From Janthinobacterium rivuli (GTDB taxonomy: Bacteria > Pseudomonadota > Gammaproteobacteria > Burkholderiales > Burkholderiaceae_D), in contig NZ_CP121464.1 of assembly GCF_029690045.1 (NCBI RefSeq), forward strand, positions 2,852,001-2,916,000: a DNA stretch of 64,000 nucleotides, in the 5' to 3' direction. Shown piece by piece: positions 62,054-64,000 of the stretch. Made by a program: the position numbers and the translations under genes. The notes under the pieces were generated by a model, which was not told the origin of the DNA, ran no database searches, and saw only the letters and a list, made by a program, of their open reading frames with translations. Within the stretch, counting starts at the first letter, position 1. Each line of letters starts with the position of its first letter.

Positions 62054-62965
62054 TCAGAGAAGATCAAACAGGGAAATGGTGCCAACTTTGGCGTAGGCTT
62101 TATAGGTTGCCTGCAGGGCCGTCTGGTAGCCGGTCAGTTCAATGGCGGCCGCGCCCATGTCGGTCTTCTTCAGATCGGACAACGCCATGTCGTTCGACAG
62201 CGATACATTGGCCAGGTTGCCGGAGAGCGTGGTGAGGATGTTTTGCGCGCCGCCAAAGATGGCGATCTTGCCGGAAAGTAAATCCATGCCGTCATCGGTG
62301 CCATCGAGCGCTGCACCCACCACGCTGCGCACGGCTGGGTCGTTCGGACTGACGCCAGGCTTGCTCAGCGTGTCGATGGCCTGGTCGATCTTGTTCAGCC
62401 ACACTTGCAGCTTGTCCACGTCGACGTTGGCCGCCTGCGTCACGCCATTGCCCACCACCACGGTTTGCGTGGCGGTGTTGCCGTTGTAAGTGTAGCGCAA
62501 GCCGGGATTCGCAGCGGGATCGAAAGCGATGGCCGGCTTGTCGGTATCCGTGCCGGAAAACATGTAGCGGCCTTCCTGGTCCTTCAGGTTGGCCGTGTAC
62601 AGCACGCTGTCGCGCATGGCGATCAGCGATTGCGTCATCGCATTCAGGTCGTCCGGCGCATTGCTGCCGTCGGCGGCCCACACCAGCAGGTCGCGCACCT
62701 GGCCCATGTCGGTGACCATGCTCGACAGGTAGTTTTCATTCTTCAGCAGGCGCACTTTGACCGTGGCGATATTGTCCTGGTATTGCGTGACCATGGCTTG
62801 CTCGCGCGTCAGGCGCGAAATGCGCACGTTGCCGATCGGATCGTCCGATGGCAGCTGGATGCGCAAGCCCGACGACATTTGCTGGGTCAGGTAATTGATG
62901 CGTTCCTGATTTTGCTGAAGAGAAATATTAATCAGCGATTGATACTGGCTGCTGGCGACACGCAT
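62054..62965 (-). CDS. flgL: Flagellar hook-filament junction protein FlgL (HAP3)
   Basis: 303 residues. Flagellin-like N-terminus (MRVASSQYQSLINISLQQNQ ... LTQQMSSGLRIQLPSDDPIG) and C-terminus (TGYQTALQATYKAYAKVGTI) that form the D0/D1 coiled coil; a middle part with RYMFSGTDTDKPAIAFDP typical of FlgL. Exported by the flagellar type III apparatus. Follows flgK by 10 bases. Confidence 0.94.
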   Translation of the reverse strand: MRVASSQYQSLINISLQQNQERINYLTQQMSSGLRIQLPSDDPIGNVRISRLTREQAMVTQYQDNIATVKVRLLKNENYLSSMVTDMGQVRDLLVWAADGSNAPDDLNAMTQSLIAMRDSVLYTANLKDQEGRYMFSGTDTDKPAIAFDPAANPGLRYTYNGNTATQTVVVGNGVTQAANVDVDKLQVWLNKIDQAIDTLSKPGVSPNDPAVRSVVGAALDGTDDGMDLLSGKIAIFGGAQNILTTLSGNLANVSLSNDMALSDLKKTDMGAAAIELTGYQTALQATYKAYAKVGTISLFDLL

Positions 62966-62975
62966 GCTCTTCTCC

Positions 62976-64000
62976 TTAACCCATCATTTGCAAAGTGGCA
63001 TCAAACAAGGTATTCGCCACGGAAATGACTTTCATGTTTGCCTGGTACATATTCTGGAATTCGACCAGGTTCATCGCTTCCTCGTCCTTGTTCACGCCGC
63101 TGGTGGACTTCCAGTCGTCGATGGCTTGCGCGCGCACCGTGTTGGACGTCTTCAGCAGGGCCTGGTTCTGCTGGCTGTAGATAGCCAGCTTGCCGACCAG
63201 CTGCGTATCCGCATCGCTCATCAGGACCGCGCCCACCCAGCTCACATTGATCGATTGATTCTTGATATCGATCAATTTCTGCAAGTTGCCGCTGTCGCCG
63301 GCCGCGCCCGTCAGCGACAGGGCCAGGTCCTTGGCGTTAAAGCCGGGAGTAATGCTCAGCTTGCCATTCGCGTAGGCCAGCAAGGGGGTGCCGTTATTGC
63401 CAGGAGGCGGGGCCATGGTCGTGCCCAGTGCCAGCTGTGCGTTGACCTTGCTGGTCAACTGGGTGGCCATGTCTTGCAGCGACTGTTGCAGCGGTTTCAG
63501 GGTATTTCTCTCGAATTCGCCCAGGCCGCCCATCTGGCCGCCGATGGTGACCAGATCGAGGGTGTACGACGACTTGGCGAAATCAAGGCTCAGGGTTTGC
63601 TCGCCCGTGTTCGTCATGTTGCTGGTCAAGGTGCCGGCCAGACTGCCGATGACCAGCGGCTGGCCCGACTTCAGCGAGATATTGCGCGAGCCGTCTGGCT
63701 GGTCGAGGACGTCGATGCCCATTTGCGCGGCCAGGCCATCGATCAGCTGGTCGCGCGCATCCATCAGCGATGACACGTTCGTGCCCGAGGCCGCGGAGGT
63801 GCTGATGCGCTGGTTCAGTGCGGCGATATTGGCCAGCGTGGTATTGGCTTGCGGCACGATCGCTGCGCGTTGTTGCTGCAGCGACAGCAATTGGTTGCCC
63901 ATCACGGTGCTGATGCTGTTGAAGCGCTGCGACATGGCGTCGGCCGAGGTGATGATCTGCTGGCGCAGCGGCGTCGAGGTCGGGTCGACGGCCGAGGCAT
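62976..64000 (-). CDS. flgK: Flagellar hook-associated protein FlgK (HAP1), C-terminal part
   Basis: Open to the window edge, so the N-terminus is missing; about 341 residues are visible, reading from TPLRQQIITSADAMSQRF to NTLFDATLQMMG. DARDQLIDGLAAQMGIDVLD and the C-terminal EEAMNLVEFQNMYQANMKVI (conserved helix of FlgK/FlgE proteins) identify it. It joins hook and filament. First visible gene of the operon flgK-flgL-unknown. Confidence 0.93.
   Translation of the reverse strand, partial: ASAVDPTSTPLRQQIITSADAMSQRFNSISTVMGNQLLSLQQQRAAIVPQANTTLANIAALNQRISTSAASGTNVSSLMDARDQLIDGLAAQMGIDVLDQPDGSRNISLKSGQPLVIGSLAGTLTSNMTNTGEQTLSLDFAKSSYTLDLVTIGGQMGGLGEFERNTLKPLQQSLQDMATQLTSKVNAQLALGTTMAPPPGNNGTPLLAYANGKLSITPGFNAKDLALSLTGAAGDSGNLQKLIDIKNQSINVSWVGAVLMSDADTQLVGKLAIYSQQNQALLKTSNTVRAQAIDDWKSTSGVNKDEEAMNLVEFQNMYQANMKVISVANTLFDATLQMMG

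Overview
The window is high-GC chromosomal DNA with dense genes and short intergenic gaps. Protein content (CUT1 glucose transporter of the GtsABCD type, NasT/NasS plus CobA, RecCBD, a DUF3460 protein, LytS/LytTR pair, FlgK/FlgL and several c-di-GMP proteins) suggests a motile, free-living betaproteobacterium, most likely Oxalobacteraceae (Janthinobacterium/Massilia/Duganella type). This is inferred from gene families only; there is no rRNA or tRNA gene in the window.

Layout. 0-3.1 kb: end of a glucose ABC transporter operon closed by a strong terminator. 3.2-7.7 kb: a secreted ParB-like protein, a TetR/MFS efflux pair with a palindromic operator, and a DUF885 peptidase-like protein. 7.9-10.3 kb: a type VI secretion effector/immunity remnant. 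The PoNi-type immunity gene is intact, but the PoNe-type nuclease effector is split by one in-frame TGA and seems to lack its N-terminal delivery part. 10.4-23.6 kb: a myo-inositol catabolic divergon. An RpiR regulator, iolG and a second Gfo/Idh/MocA dehydrogenase lie on the minus strand. A CUT2-type ABC transporter and iolC(-DUF2090)-iolD-iolE-iolB-iolA lie on the plus strand. Together they take up inositol and convert it, through inosose, diketo-inositol and 5-deoxyglucuronate, to malonate semialdehyde and then acetyl-CoA. 23.7-26.4 kb: nitrate sensing (nasT, nasS) and cobA for siroheme. 26.4-28.2 kb: an AT-richer island with one PD-(D/E)XK nuclease gene.

28.2-40.4 kb: a large hybrid sensor kinase, then recC-recB-recD with ATGA overlaps. 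40.4-49.1 kb: dsbA, a chemotaxis receptor, a LysR/EamA divergent pair, pbpG, a LytS/LytTR two-component system, a DsrE-like exported protein and a molbindin. 49.3-50.7 kb: a complete IS3-family (IS150-like) element inserted just beyond the stop codon of sbp (sulfate-binding protein). 52.1-58.7 kb: mixed housekeeping and accessory genes (GNAT, class II amidotransferase, degenerate EAL protein, Tat lipoprotein DUF882, DUF3460, LysR, PACE efflux, DUF5672). 58.8-64 kb: a PAS-GGDEF-EAL protein convergent with the tail of a flagellar operon (flgK-flgL-unknown gene).

The most notable items are the broken PoNe/PoNi cassette, the lone AT-rich nuclease gene, an unrecognised gene tightly coupled to flgL, an EAL protein without most catalytic residues, a 16-bp perfect palindrome between dsbA and the chemoreceptor, and hairpins placed after the binding-protein genes of both ABC operons.
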